Shown piece after piece: positions 31,101 to 42,208 of a DNA stretch of 64,000 bases. Both the position numbers and the translations under genes were made by a program. This DNA comes from Geranomyces variabilis (taxonomy: Eukaryota; Chytridiomycota; Chytridiomycetes; Spizellomycetales; Powellomycetaceae), in assembly GCA_027603065.1 (NCBI GenBank), contig JADGJP010000005.1:1-64000 (forward strand). The letters are read 5' to 3'. How positions within the stretch are numbered: the stretch's first letter is position 1; every line of letters starts with the position of its first letter. The notes under the pieces were generated by a model. It was not told where the DNA came from. It searched no databases and saw only the letters and a program-made list of their open reading frames with translations.

Positions 31101-32689
31101 GACTGGACGTCTCCCGAATATCAGCGCCGCCAGGAGCAGAGAAGACTGTTGCAAAAACAAAAGTTGATGCTTAACCACGGCAAACGGAGAGTTCTTAGCA
31201 TGGAACCGCAGGAAGACCAGCCTTTCGATGACGCCGACGCTGGCGACGACTCGGTTGCAGACGTGACCGAAATGTCAATCGACGCACTTGAATTTGCGCT
31301 AAAGCATGGTGCGCAAAGCCTTGCTACGGTCAAGGATGTGGGCTCATTGCTCGCCCGCGATATCAATATTCTCAAATTAGTCATCTGCTCGGGTCTTTAT
31401 CCCAATCAAGCGATTCCGGACGACGCAAATCAAGCGCGCGACCCGCGAGACCAGGTTTTCCGTACGCATACAAAACGCTTTCTTGCCATGCACCCAACTA
31501 GCGTGTTTGCTGAGACACCTGAGCTTGTTCATCCTCGTGTCGCACCGGTAGCAACTCCAGCCACAGAAGACCCACCCACACTGGAAAGTCTGCGACCAAG
31601 GAGTTATGTCACTGAAACTCTTTGTTACGTTGAGCTGCTTGAGACATCGAAACCTTACCTGGTGAACGTGCTTCGAGTCCCGGCGCTGGGCTCATGCTTG
31701 CTGTTTGCCGAAGCCATTGATATCGCACACGACTGCCGTAACATAGTAGTCGATGGGTGGCTGCTACTATCGTTTCTGGATCCGGAGGCCGCACAGCTTT
31801 TGCTGGTGCTCGCCAATTTCTTGCGCGTGGCATGGCAAAGGAGCGTCTCGGGAAAGCTTCCACAGCATGCTTCCCATGCTCCGAGCAGCGACGGCGTCGA
31901 CACCTTTGTGGATGAACCGCCGGTCCTCTTGGGCACTAAGATCGAAGCTCCATCGACGACCACTGATACCTCTGTTCTTGCTCCGCAAATCAAGCGACGC
32001 CGCTCTGATTGGCACGATTTGGACTTCATTCCATTGCCGCTGCAACGCGTGCGCGCCGAATGGGAGGAGGGCACATCTCTCGGAGGGATAGGGTGTTTCG
32101 CAGGTTTGGAGCCGGAAGACGTGTCTGGTACGTGTGCAAGCTGGCCATTTGCTGCACAAGTCAAGTCGAAAATGACAACTGACTGAAACGGCATCTTGCA
32201 GAAAAATTGGGCGATTTCTTAGCGCTACCTGTCGAGTTTACGGCCGAGCGGCTCAAAACTCAGGATGTAGTGCGCCTGGTACGACCATGTCTCAACGGTC
32301 CATTGTACCAACAGACATTTTGACCCTCCTTTCTCGTTTCGCAGTTTGGATACGACCCATACAAAGCTGGGAACGAACCTTGTCCAGCAGTCCCTCTCAC
32401 CCGCAATTTTAAGTACTTCCCAGCGGATCCGCGATGCCTCACGCGAAAGATTCGTGCTCGAGTTGCTTTGCGACGGGAAACAACAGATTCCTACGCCGAG
32501 CCGCCACTACAGCCGCCGCCTGAAGAGCCAGGTGCCACAGTGCCCACTGAGGCCGCTCTTCCTGACGGAAGCGCGCTAGGAACTCCCTTCAATTGTCCCC
32601 ACTGCATTCAGACATTCCTATGCACCCCGCCACGGTTTTTGCGCCATCAAAGGGCTTGCAGTGCAGCCCGCCAACCGTCCGTTGAGTAG
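28141..32689 (+). CDS. DHX34: DHX34-type RNA helicase
   Basis: A multi-exon gene with exon 1 at 28141-28498 and exon 2 from 28585. Helicase motif I is DTGAGKST, split by an intron at its end. Motif Ia is TQPRRIA, motif II is DEVH ([11 protein letters not shown], the DHX34 variant of DEAH), and [17 protein letters not shown] and [14 protein letters not shown] are also present. Winged-helix, ratchet and OB regions follow. DHX34-specific parts are [51 protein letters not shown] and a C-terminal CPHC..F...P..FLRHQ..C zinc-finger-like end. In animals DHX34 acts with UPF1 in nonsense-mediated decay. The start is set by [16 protein letters not shown], and the upstream stretch looks non-coding. Confidence 0.88.
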
Positions 32690-33712
32690 CGTATCAGCAT
32701 GGTTTTGGCTGGCCAAAGTAGACATACATCCACAATTGATAATTCACAATTCATAATATCGTCGAGTGCGCTAATCTCGTGGAAAAACTTTTGGCAGTAA
32801 CAGCCAGCGACCAAGTTACAGAACCGCTTTGCTTTACGGGATGTGGCTGCTGGATGTGCTCAAGCTTTGTCCGTGATCGAGAGGCTCAAAGTCCACTATC
32901 AGAAAGCCTCGAAACTCTGGTACAAGAGGGCCGGCGACGGGTAGCCAACGACACCTTGCTGCGGCAGAAAAGGCAAAAACCGGACACCCGCTCCCGATCG
33001 CTCTGTCCTCCCTGCGTATTTCTCCACGGCCCCACCGAAAAACCAGTGCCTTCCTCAAGTTTGCCCTGTTCTCATTGCCCCACAGCCGCAAGATACACCA
33101 TACGTTTACAATTCCCTTGCCGAAAAACTGCGAAATGTCCAGCGGCGGCATGAACCACAACCAGTTTCCTTCTGACTGCGACGAGCTGATCAAGGTGAAA
33201 TTTCGCGGAGTCTCCGTCTGTCAGTGTGTTTCGGACAAGCTAACAGCGCATCTCACACACACAAGTCAAGGGCGGACCGTCAACGCCAAGATTAAAATTA
33301 CTGCATCGCAAAATGCCCCAAAAAGACGCTCATAGGCAGGCGAGGAATATGGAAAGCATGGCGGCGAGCCGGTGTGACTCACAAAGCGTCACGCTAATTC
33401 AGCCCATGTGCGAAGCCTGCAACTATGGAGCGGTTTTTGCTTTCATTCCACGATTTTCTGTCGCCCTGACAAAGCTGCACGAGCACGTTGGCTGCTCACC
33501 GCCCACTCGACGCCATTGACGTGGAAGACAGTATGCCTAAGCTCGAGGAGCAGGCCGCACGACCTGGGCAAAGGAGCAGAACGGATTGCTTGCGATTCCA
33601 GGTATTATCGCCGAGAGGACCACGACTCCACTTAGCACATAATTCGTTCAATACTTTATTTTTACAAAAATTTCAGAGTATCTTTCCTGCAGTCGGGAGC
33701 AACGGTAGTCGT
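32690..33712. other. Convergent intergenic, gene content unresolved
   Basis: About 1 kb between the stops of DHX34 and CCT8. A short plus-strand frame from 33135 (MSSGGMNHNQFPSDCDELIK) ends at a plausible GTGAAA donor. Several later AG sites could open small Cys-containing exons (for example after 33400), but no combination gave a protein I recognise. A small multi-exon gene is possible but not supported. Confidence 0.3.
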
Positions 33713-35970
33713 CTAGTCCTCATCCCAGTCCTCGTTCTTCTTGACTTTCGGCCCTCCCGCTGGCTTGCTCATGATGATCTAACATGAGAGTAACAAAAGG
33801 GCCGGAGAATGTCAGCGATATGCCATAATAAAAAGTCGCAATAGACAGGCGCGCAAACGCACCTGGTCAACACTGAGCACGGTGAGCGCCGCATGGGTGG
33901 CAAGTTTCAATGCGAATCGCTTCGCAGCCAGGGCGTCGAAAATGCCAGCAGCCTTAGCGTCAAGAATGCCATTGTCTTCGCTCTCAATGTCCACTCCAGC
34001 AGCGGTACGGCCCTGTGCGTGAGCTGCGTACAGCTTGGAAATGATCTCGGTGCTGTCCAGGCCGGCGTTCTCTGCCAAGGTCCGCGGGATGACCTCAAGC
34101 GCCTCGGCAAACTTCTTGATTCCGTACTGGTTGAGGCCGGGCGTCTTCTCGGCCACAAGCTGCAGCTGATGAGCAAGCTCAATCTCAGCCGCACCAGCGC
34201 CGGCAAGCAGCCGGGGGTCTTTGGCAACCGCCTTGATCACGTTGACACCGTCGTCGACAGCCCGCTCAATGTCGTCAATACTGTTTTGCGTTCCGCCGCG
34301 AATAACGATTGTTGCCGTCTTGGTGGCCTCATCCTCCTGACGGAACACAGTGCACCGGTCGCTGCCAATCTCTACGGTCTCGACAAACTCACAGTAGCCC
34401 ATCTCCTCCGCCATCGGCGCACCCTGTGTTTAGAAAACAGGTTGTCAGCAGTCTGAACATTAGATGCCGGAAGGCAGGTGGACAATGATGTACCAGACGG
34501 GTAAGAGCCGTGGCGCCAGTCACGCGGCACAGACGACGCAGGTCAAACTTGGACAAGATCTTGACAACCAGCAGGTTGTACCGGTTTGCAAAGTGCAATG
34601 CCAGCTCTCCGATGCCGCTACCGGTAATAATCACTTTCGCGCCTGAATCAGCGATTTCGCGAATGACCTGTAGAGGACGTGTCAATCATTAGCAATCCAG
34701 GCGCACAGGACGTGGCGTGGCAACTCATACCTCCTCGAGCTTGGACTCTTCTCCTTTGCTGAAGTTCAACATCTCGTTCGCATTGTGGATAAGGACGGTG
34801 CCCTTCGTTTCCGTCAGAGCCACGTCAAGTGGGCACGTGAAGATGGCGACTTTGGCCTTGGTCGCCTTGGTGATGACACCTGCAGATGGTAAAGTTAGTA
34901 ATTGGCTCCTTCAACACTAGTGTACGGGTCAAATTCGCTACTCACTTTCCGGCTCGCGACCGAAAACCATCCCCTTCACGACACGGGTGTCATGTATGCT
35001 CCCGCCGAGAATCTTGACAACACGGACACTGTCGACATTGAAGTTGGCGGTGTTTTTGGGCATCACCGTCAGCGCGGCTTCAACAACATGTTTAGATAGA
35101 AGGTCCTCGTATCCGTACTGATGGAGCGGGCACGTCCAGAGATCAGTAAGAAATACTTGCCTCTGTCGATGATGGAGATATAGACTGACCTGCTTTGACG
35201 CGATTGCGGTTTTGACAATCTTCATAAGGTCTGCCTCGCTTGCCGGAGTCGGAATTGTTTCGACAGATATAGCTAAGAGAAAAGGGTGAGTGAGGGTTTG
35301 TCAACTTTTAAGTCGGCGCCTCTGCACTACTCACTCTCAAGAATCTCGAGACAGCTGTTACTCGCCGCACGATAACCTTCAATAATGTCGCTGGGATGCA
35401 AGCCCATCTTCAACAGGTATTCCGCGTGCTGCAACAGCTCTCCCGCAAAGACAATAATCAAATTTGTTGCATCGCCCATCTAAACTCAGCACAGGTGAGA
35501 TCGCCGACTCTTGCATTTCCGGCAATTAAATCGACTTGTGCAAACCTCGGCTTCCTGCTGCTGCGACGCCATCACGAGAAGCTTGGCGGCAGGGTGGATG
35601 ACCTCGAGCTCCCTGATGATAGTGGCGGCATCGTTGGTTACAAAGAGCTTCTCGAGGTGGTTGATAACCATTTTGTTGCGGCCTGTAAGTTGGAATTAGC
35701 CATGAGCATCGTTATTTGATGGCGGGCGCGTTTGGTTGAACCGTCACGCTACCATTTGGTCCCAACGAGGTCCGAGTAATCTGGGTCAGTTCCTTGATGG
35801 CAGCAATGTTTCGCAAAACAGCCTCTTCAACGCCCGACAAGTGCTACAGTCAAGAAATCTGTAAGTTGGCACGACTGATGGTCTGATCTTGCCGGCGTCC
35901 GGGCATCGCCAACCTTGTAGCCGTCTTTAAGAAGCTGGGTGAACCCCGACTTGGGGATTTTCATAGCCAT
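33713..35970 (-). CDS. CCT8: CCT8, theta subunit of the TRiC/CCT chaperonin
   Basis: The first exon encodes MAMKIPKSGFTQLLKDGYK. Later exons give HLSGVEEAVLRNIAAIKEL, NKMVINHLEKLFVTNDAATI, LEVIHPAAKLLVMASQQQE, GDATNLIIVFAGELLQHAEY, FNVDSVRVVKILGG, KVIITGSGIGELALHFANRY, DDIERAVDDGVNVIKAVAKD, the GAGAAEIELA segment, and the last exon IIMSKPAGGPKVKKNEDWDED. This order and the C-terminal MSKPAGGPK are specific for theta. CCT folds actin and tubulin in the cytosol. About nine short introns are present. Stop at 33713-33715. Confidence 0.93.
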
Positions 35971-36185
35971 GGCGAAAGAAAGAACGATGCGGACAGGGTA
36001 GATCCAGATTACTTGTCTGTGTTTAGGGCAGGTTGACGATCAGGGAGAAATGCGCAGAGAGCTCCCGTGAGTTCGAAATGTCCAGACGAAATGCGCGAGC
36101 GAATTAACCCGTTGCCGCAGCAACAAGTGCGCAGCAGCTCCCCGTGCGTCTCTGTCGTCGGAGCGAACTCGTCAACCACAAACAC

Positions 36186-36219
36186 ACTCGCCAACAGACT
36201 CGCCAACAGACTCGCCAAC
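36186..36219. repeat. 12-bp tandem repeat (2.8 copies)
   Basis: ACTCGCCAACAG is repeated almost three times just upstream of the TOM7 start, probably in the 5' UTR. It reads in frame as LANRLANRLAN if translated. Confidence 0.7.
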
Positions 36220-36237
36220 CCGACATCCACAGCCAGC

Positions 36238-36467
36238 ATGCACGAAGAGACCCGCGAGCGCATAATGAAGTGTCTGGAGTGGGGCCGCAAAGCGGTGCAC
36301 ATTGGCTTCATCCCTTTCATCCTGTACCTCGGTAAGCTATTTTCCGGCTCAACTCCAATACTCCACGTTCTTCTTTATTAACAACGTCCTCTTGTCTGTG
36401 ACTAGGCTTCACCCGCTCGTCGCCGCGGCCTAGCCTTCTCCGCCTGATCTCGCCGCTTGCGTCGTAG
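36238..36467 (+). CDS. TOM7: TOM7, mitochondrial import receptor subunit
   Basis: Two exons (36238-36331, 36406-36467) give 51 residues, near the usual 55-60. The sequence is MHEETRERIMKCLEWGRKA, then VHIGFIPFILYLGF, then TRSSPRPSLLRLISPLAS. This matches Tom7 closely (one membrane helix, GFIPF..YLG, and the RP.L..L.SPL tail). It is a small outer-membrane subunit that tunes assembly of the TOM complex. The frame is open upstream to 36067, but the family and length favour the Met at 36238. Confidence 0.93.
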
Positions 36468-36975
36468 ACAAGCGTAATTCTGCTGCACCGTCACTCAACA
36501 CCCGGGCAAGACTATAAAACCCGTTCCCCGCCGTAGACATCCTCAACCTGCTTGGGCCGCCTTCCACTCGACCGGGCTACCCTCTCACTCACTTACGCAT
36601 ACGCATATTCTACATATGAACGCCATCACACCCTGCGGTTTGCCTGACCATATGGTTCAAGCTCAACGCTTGTATATAGAGGAGTTTGGAAGCGGCTCTC
36701 ACGAACCGAGTGTAGCTTTGACTCCACATCCTTTAGCTGAGCTTTCCGTTGTTTCCCAAATATTGAAGATTTCTGTCTATTTGAATTTGTTAAAAGGTCC
36801 AATGTGAATGTGGAATGGGGCGGTGGGGCTTCATCGCCGTTAGCGGCCGTCATTGACCGGTGCCAATCCTCTATTTTTTGACGCTTCGCGCCCTTGCAAG
36901 AGAAAAATGGATTAATTTAGCACAAGGAACGGCAAGGACTGTATCCCTGAACCCCAGCAGCAGGCCTCCGAATAC
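36468..36975. other. Convergent intergenic, no gene seen
   Basis: About 500 bp between the stops of TOM7 and the septin. Short frames (for example 36616-36807) lack recognisable features. CT-rich stretches near 36540-36610. Confidence 0.5.
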
Positions 36976-38628
36976 TTACTTGACCATCTCGTTGTAGTTG
37001 TTTTCCTCGGCCTCGAGATTCCTGCGCATCTTTTCCAGCTCTTCCATCATCTGCTGCCTCTTGAGAGCGAGACCTTCCTCGCGCTCCCTGAGGTTGGCCT
37101 CCTTCTCCCGGACCTTGGCCACAAACATCTGCCGCATCTCGTCTTCCTTGCGCTGCATGTCATCTGCCAGCGACCGCTTTGCCGTTTCAATCCGCGATTC
37201 ATAGAACTCGTCGCAGGCCAAGAATGAGTCTGGCCGGCCCTGTGCCCGGATTTGCTGCGAGCGGTAGGCAGAGTAGTGCACAGTTTGCGTAGTTTCAATG
37301 AGGTCCTGCAGGTTGGATCGGATCAAAAGTTCCCGGAGGTGAACAAAGTCGGAGTGTTTGTCGTTTTCCACTATAAAGCACGCTTGCGTTTAGTACTGCT
37401 TTGAGCAAGCGGTAAATGCCCGGTCTCACCTTCTACGTGACCCCAACGGTAGGACCGTCCGCGAACTTTTTTGCCGTCGACGTTGATGAGGTCGTCGCTT
37501 CCGATAACAGCGAAAGGCATGTAGCGCTCAAGATCGACAATGTTCTCCCGATCCTCGGCATGCGCCGTTGGGTAGACGCGAATGTCATACTTCTCGAGAT
37601 CACGCAGGATCTGTATAGCGAATGCGGGCGTAAGCACTGGAGTGCTCCCAGCAACATTTCAGAGCGCGCTTACCGCTTTCTTGAAGGCAGCGCACTCCTC
37701 GGGGGTGAGAGTGTCGGCTTTGGCAATGACGGGGATGACATTGACCTTCGTGCTTAATCGCTGGAGGAACTCAATATCAAGGTCCTTCAAGCTGCGTAAC
37801 CGAGAACATGATAATGAGCATCATTAATCTCAGAGATCGTCGCGGAGAAAGGAGAAGTGGCTGCAACGTACCGGTTGTCGCCGGTTGGAGTGATGAAGTA
37901 AATGAGGGCGTGAACGCGGCCGTCGCGGATGTTTCGTCGCATCTCCTGACTGCTCTCCGCCTGCAGATAGCGCTCGTATTGGGCGTCGATGTAATCCGTA
38001 ATGGGTTGGAAGCTACAAGCGCAACGCGTGCATAAGTCGCATTGCCAGCTAACCAAACGGGTCACGATTCTCTTACTTGGTTTCCCGGTTCAACTGGTCG
38101 CCAAAACCAGGAGTGTCGATGACAGTGAGTTGAAGAGTTACACCGTCCTCTGTCAGTTCTGTGGCCAAATAAAGTCAACAACAAATAGAGTGATGGTAGG
38201 AGTAACGTGACTCTGACCGTATGTCGTGGGGTCGATTGCGACGGTCTTTGACGCAGAGAGGGTCCTCGCGTTGCGATCCTCCGTAAGCGGGGCGTTAAAC
38301 AGAGTGTTCATGAATGTGGTTTTGCCGAGTCCGGATTCGCCTATGGTTAGCGAGAAAGAATCGGTGAGTCTGAGAATTCGATGCTAGTCATCGATTTGCG
38401 AACCAGAGGCGAGAGGGAAGCCACGTGAAGCTGTCCGGCTTTGGCCTTCTTGAGGCCACCACTCGCTGAGAAATAGTCTGGTGCCATAGCCACATGCTCA
38501 ATACCCTCTTCGCCACACTCGCTGGCCAACAAGGATCTTCCCTCCTCAGCAGGCGTTCCGCAAGTCCTTACCGACGACCATAATGTTGAACGAATAAGGC
38601 CTGCGCTTGGAGTTTCTGACCCGCTGGA
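36976..38628 (-). CDS. Septin, Cdc11-like
   Basis: The GTPase domain is complete: P-loop GESGLGKTT after FNIMVV, G3 [10 protein letters not shown]4 AKAD, then [40 protein letters not shown] and [30 protein letters not shown] and a C-terminal coiled coil of about 60 residues follow ([19 protein letters not shown]). Septins form membrane-associated filaments at septa and cell cortex. The [13 protein letters not shown] pattern is closest to Cdc11/AspA in my memory. The N-terminal exon is unresolved: the frame before FNIMVV meets a stop near 38738. A Met exon starting near 38817 (MAARKSIAGE) is one candidate. Confidence 0.88.
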
Positions 38629-39288
38629 CTGGCAGCTCAGAAATTCCGAGCGGCTCGCTTAGTCGTGCGGTGAACGAGCGGGGCAACTTCCACGGTCCGG
38701 GGTCTGGGAAGCGACCACGGAATTGCAGACCATATTCCTATTCGCCCAAAGAAACAGCGAATGCCCCCGTCAGTAAGGCGCTACACACTCTCCTGCTATA
38801 CTCTTCCTCGCCGCCATATCTACCAAGGGCATTGCGGTGGGGAATGGGCGGTTGGGGAGGAGAGGACGGGGAGTGGATCTCTCGAGCGCTGGGTGGCTAT
38901 TATATCGTCGGCCTCTGCGTTCGGGCGTCTGCGGCCGTCGGTCTGCGCTTGTCCGTCCGCCTGTGGCGTTTTCGCGTCTTCGCACTGAGTCACGTGTGCG
39001 CAGTCGCCAGGCTCCTAAATCATATATGATAACGCCTTTTCCACAGCGACCGCCCGCCAATATATACTACTCGACAAGTGTGCGGAGCCCGCTAATTCCA
39101 TTCCTGGAAAAGAGGTGGAGTTTATGGGAGGCATTCCTAGGCAGTGGCCAGCCAAGGACGAGCCTTGTGTGGGTGGGCGAAGGCTGTCAACGGCGATTGG
39201 TTCCAGCCAGGCGACCGCCAAATTGCCTGCCCAGAATCCTCGCCGTTGGGCTTTGAGTGCCTCGCTCGTGGGGCAAATGCCTGACAAC
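38629..39288. promoter_or_regulatory. Divergent promoter septin / KHDC4-like gene
   Basis: Contains AGTCACGTG near 38986, a TATA-like ATATATAC at about 39060, and an inverted CCAAT box (ATTGG) near 39196. It may also hold the unresolved first septin exon and the 5' UTR of the KH gene. Confidence 0.4.
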
Positions 39289-41142
39289 ATGCTCTCCGGG
39301 AAGGATCACCCACTCAGCACACAGGGTTCAACGGAGCCGACAAATCCGTGCGTGCTTACACATATCTGTATTTACATACATGCGCAACTCTTGGACTGAC
39401 CGCTGATCTCTTGGATTTGGCACAGCACGCAGAAAAAGAAGCGAAAGTGGGACATCACCGCCGATGACGGTCACGACCAAGAACAGGAAGACTCTCCGCG
39501 CAAGGAAGTAAAGCGGAAGCCGGACGACTCAGTGTCGCCCGCGGTTCAAAGCTCAGAGTCCACTGAGGACGCTGCTCGCGCCGCGATGGAAAGAGCAACG
39601 GCCGCGGCCCTTAAGCTCAATGCCCAGCTTGGCACCACCCCTTCGCAAAGCACATCGGCTGGACCCGATGGTCCGTCTTCTGCAGCAGCCAACAGGGGAC
39701 CTGGACCGGTGTGTGGTCTTTGAATCTGGTCGAAAATACTTAGAGCAGCACTCACACCCATAACTTCCGCAGCTGGAGGAATTCTTCGAAGACGTTCCTA
39801 TCAACGATATTAAAAACCGCTACCTTCTGACTAAAGGAGCCACGCAATCTATGATTAAGCATGATACTGGCGCAGAGTGAGTTGCTCATAGATGCTTAAG
39901 GCGGAACATGTTGGCCGACTGCGAGCTAATCAGCATTGCCATTTAGTGTCACGACCAGGGGCAAATATTATCCCGACAAAAACTTGGCCACTCCCTCAGA
40001 ACCAGTAAGCTTTCTTCCTCGTCAATCGGATGATGAAATGGAGGGAGTCTCTTATTCCTTGTTCTTGGTCAGCCTTTATACCTTCACGTTTCTGCTTCGA
40101 CACAAAAGTCCCTCGACGACGCTTTGAAAGCGATAAATGAACTTATCAACTCTGCGCCGCCGCAATTTGAGGAACGGCGACATAGCGGCATGGACCGTCC
40201 GGTGCGTAACAAGCGGCGTGATTTTCACATTCTGTCAGCGTTTTGCCCTTACTTTTCTACAAAATTTACAGCCACCGATGGTTCGTCCCATACTCTCGGA
40301 ACGAGTTTACGTGGGCATCGAGCCAGATCGGTAAGTCTCTGCTGTTACTACCACTGTCATTGTAGCAGAAGCTAAAGTATATCGCAGATATTTCAACGTG
40401 CGGCCAAAGATAGTAGGCCCGCAAGGGCAATATGTCAAGCACATCCAGCAGGAGACGCAGACGAAAGTCCAGCTGAAAGGTCGAGGCTCCGGGTTTATCG
40501 AACACGATACCGGCATGGAAGCCAACGATGCCTTGCATATCCACGTCACGTATGGACCATGTCGCTTACCGTTAAGTTTTCCAAGTTGGGCTTCACTGAA
40601 TAACAAATTCATACTCCAGGGGCTTTTCGGAGCAAGGCGTTGAAGCGGCCAAAAAGCTGTGTGAGGATCTCATTGACACTGTGAAGGTTGACTATCAGCG
40701 GTTTCTGGAGCAGCGTCGTGCACCACCTGCGCGCCCTCCACCCTATAACGGGCCACCGCAGCATCACGGATACGGATCGCCCGGAGGGTGGGGAGGACAC
40801 GGCAGCGGAGGATACGGTGGCTGGGAGCAGCAACCAGCTCAACAGTTTCAGCAACATCAGCAACCGCCACCGCCAGCAGCTGCTGGATATGCGGCGGATC
40901 CGTACGCCGCTTGGGGCGGTTACGAAGCCTACGCCCAATATTATTACAGTTACGGATACGCCCCGCCAGCCGTTGCGGCCCAACCGATACCAGGTAGCGA
41001 ACAGGCTCCGTTGCCACCACCTACGGAGCCAGCAGCACCCCCACCCCCTCCGCCGTCTGCAAGTAATCCACCGCCTCCACCGCCGCCAGCTTCGGCGACT
41101 ACTTACCCGTCCGGGGCTCCTCCGCCGCCGCCGCCCTCCTAA
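39289..41142 (+). CDS. KHDC4: KHDC4 / BLOM7-like KH-domain splicing protein
   Basis: The first exon ends at 39347, followed by exons 39426-39708, 39773-39876 and later ones. An N-terminal basic KKKRKWD signal is followed by the KHDC4 core: LEEFFEDVPINDIKNRYLLT, the KGATQSMIKHDTGA segment, VTTRGKYYPDK, LDDALKAINELI, VYVGIEPDRYFNVRPKIVGP, QGQYVKHIQQETQTKVQLKG, RGSGFIE and VEAAKKLCEDLIDTVKVDY. The tail is rich in Pro, Gly, Gln and Tyr. Animal KHDC4/BLOM7 binds pre-mRNA and activates splicing together with the PRP19 complex. The start is uncertain: 39115, 39277 and 39289 are all in frame. Confidence 0.85.
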
Positions 41143-41386
41143 ATCCCTTTGTGACGCTTGCCCTTGCTTCAGGCAAATGGCAGGTGATTGCGAGTAAGAT
41201 GTTCTTAGACCTTGGAGCGTTGCTCTGCAAGTATGCCTTGATGAATAATAATCAAAATTACAAAACATGGGTTGTCATCTCAGTGACGAGCAAATAATGT
41301 TGCTGCGCTTCAAGCTTAGACTAATGTATGAGGTTGTCGTCTCGCGAGGGCCATCCGCGAAAGAGAGGAACAAGTCGGAAATTGTC

Positions 41387-42195
41387 ATGTCGGCGCCGGT
41401 GGCTTTGTCAAACAGCTACGTTTTCAAAACTGGTGAGCGCTAAGGCAGAGCCTGTAGCACCCTGCGCTCAACGTGCTGATTGTGCCGACGGCAGCTACCA
41501 CGGATGCTCCGTGCTTTGTTTGCAGCAAGTTCTGCACGGGCGTTTTGGTAAGAGCGTCTCTGTCATATGCATCCACAGTCCCCATTCTTCATGCTCACTA
41601 AGCGCCTACAGAGGAGCGATACCGGTGATTGGTTTTACGTTTGCCAGTCGCATCTGAGCGACCCAGGGTAAGTTTGGTTCTTGAGAGTCCAAGTTCAGCA
41701 GCCGACTTTTTGATGTTCCTGCGAATCAGCTTCTGCAAGGTCGTTGCCCCGCCCTCCGCACAGCCAGCCCCGCGGCCTGCTCCGCCAGCGCCCGCCAATC
41801 TAAACCCACCGGGATGGATCGCAGCTATAGGCCAGACGCTGGGGATCACGGGCTCCGACGACCCACCCAGCACAGCGTCCAATAAAAAAGAGGCATCTCC
41901 CAAGCCGGAAGCAGCCGCAGCGAAACCGAGCTTGTACCCTGCGGTCCCCACTACGGCGCCTGCCGCCGCTGCGCCACCGGGCCCAACGAAATACGTTCTT
42001 ACCGCAAACATTTTCTGTAAGTTCCCGCCGAGGAGAGCTGAACATAGATAGCGCTACTGCCATTAACTAGAAAGGGCGCCTGCAGATCTTCGCGAGGCAC
42101 AGGCTCGAAAGCGGGTACAGCAACGGGCAGCAACGCAAATTTCAGCTCAAATGCCAGCTGTACCGCGTGGCCAGCCATCACATCCTCGATCTTAG
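41387..42195 (+). CDS. VFA1: VFA1, Vps4-associated protein 1
   Basis: Five exons are read: 41387-41432, 41495-41547, 41612-41667, 41730-42016 and 42086-42195. The product starts MSAPVALSNSYVFKT. It has the zinc-binding-like core DAPCFVCSKFCTGVLRS, then DWFYVCQSHLSDPGFCK. A Pro/Ala linker follows, then the C-terminal YVL..NIFYLREAQARKR element that in yeast Vfa1 helps bind the Vps4 ATPase. Vfa1 stimulates Vps4, which disassembles ESCRT-III. The frame closes and the family motif continues only if the last acceptor is CTGCAG at 42085. Confidence 0.82.
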
Positions 42196-42208
42196 AAACA
42201 TCCGTAGA

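Noticed and set aside
28141-32689. Calling the helicase PRP22/DHX8 or PRP43
   Set aside because: The DEVH box, the long C-terminal module ([14 protein letters not shown]) and the zinc-finger-like end are DHX34 features. No S1 domain or G-patch partner motif is present.
33135-33640. A small Cys-containing multi-exon gene starting MSSGGMNHNQ
   Set aside because: No exon combination gave a recognisable twin-Cys or other family pattern, so it is only noted in the intergenic entry.
39289-41142. Calling the KH protein SF1/BBP
   Set aside because: It lacks the zinc knuckles and the KH-QUA2 signature of SF1. The NDIKNRYLLTKG and QYVKHIQQET blocks fit KHDC4.
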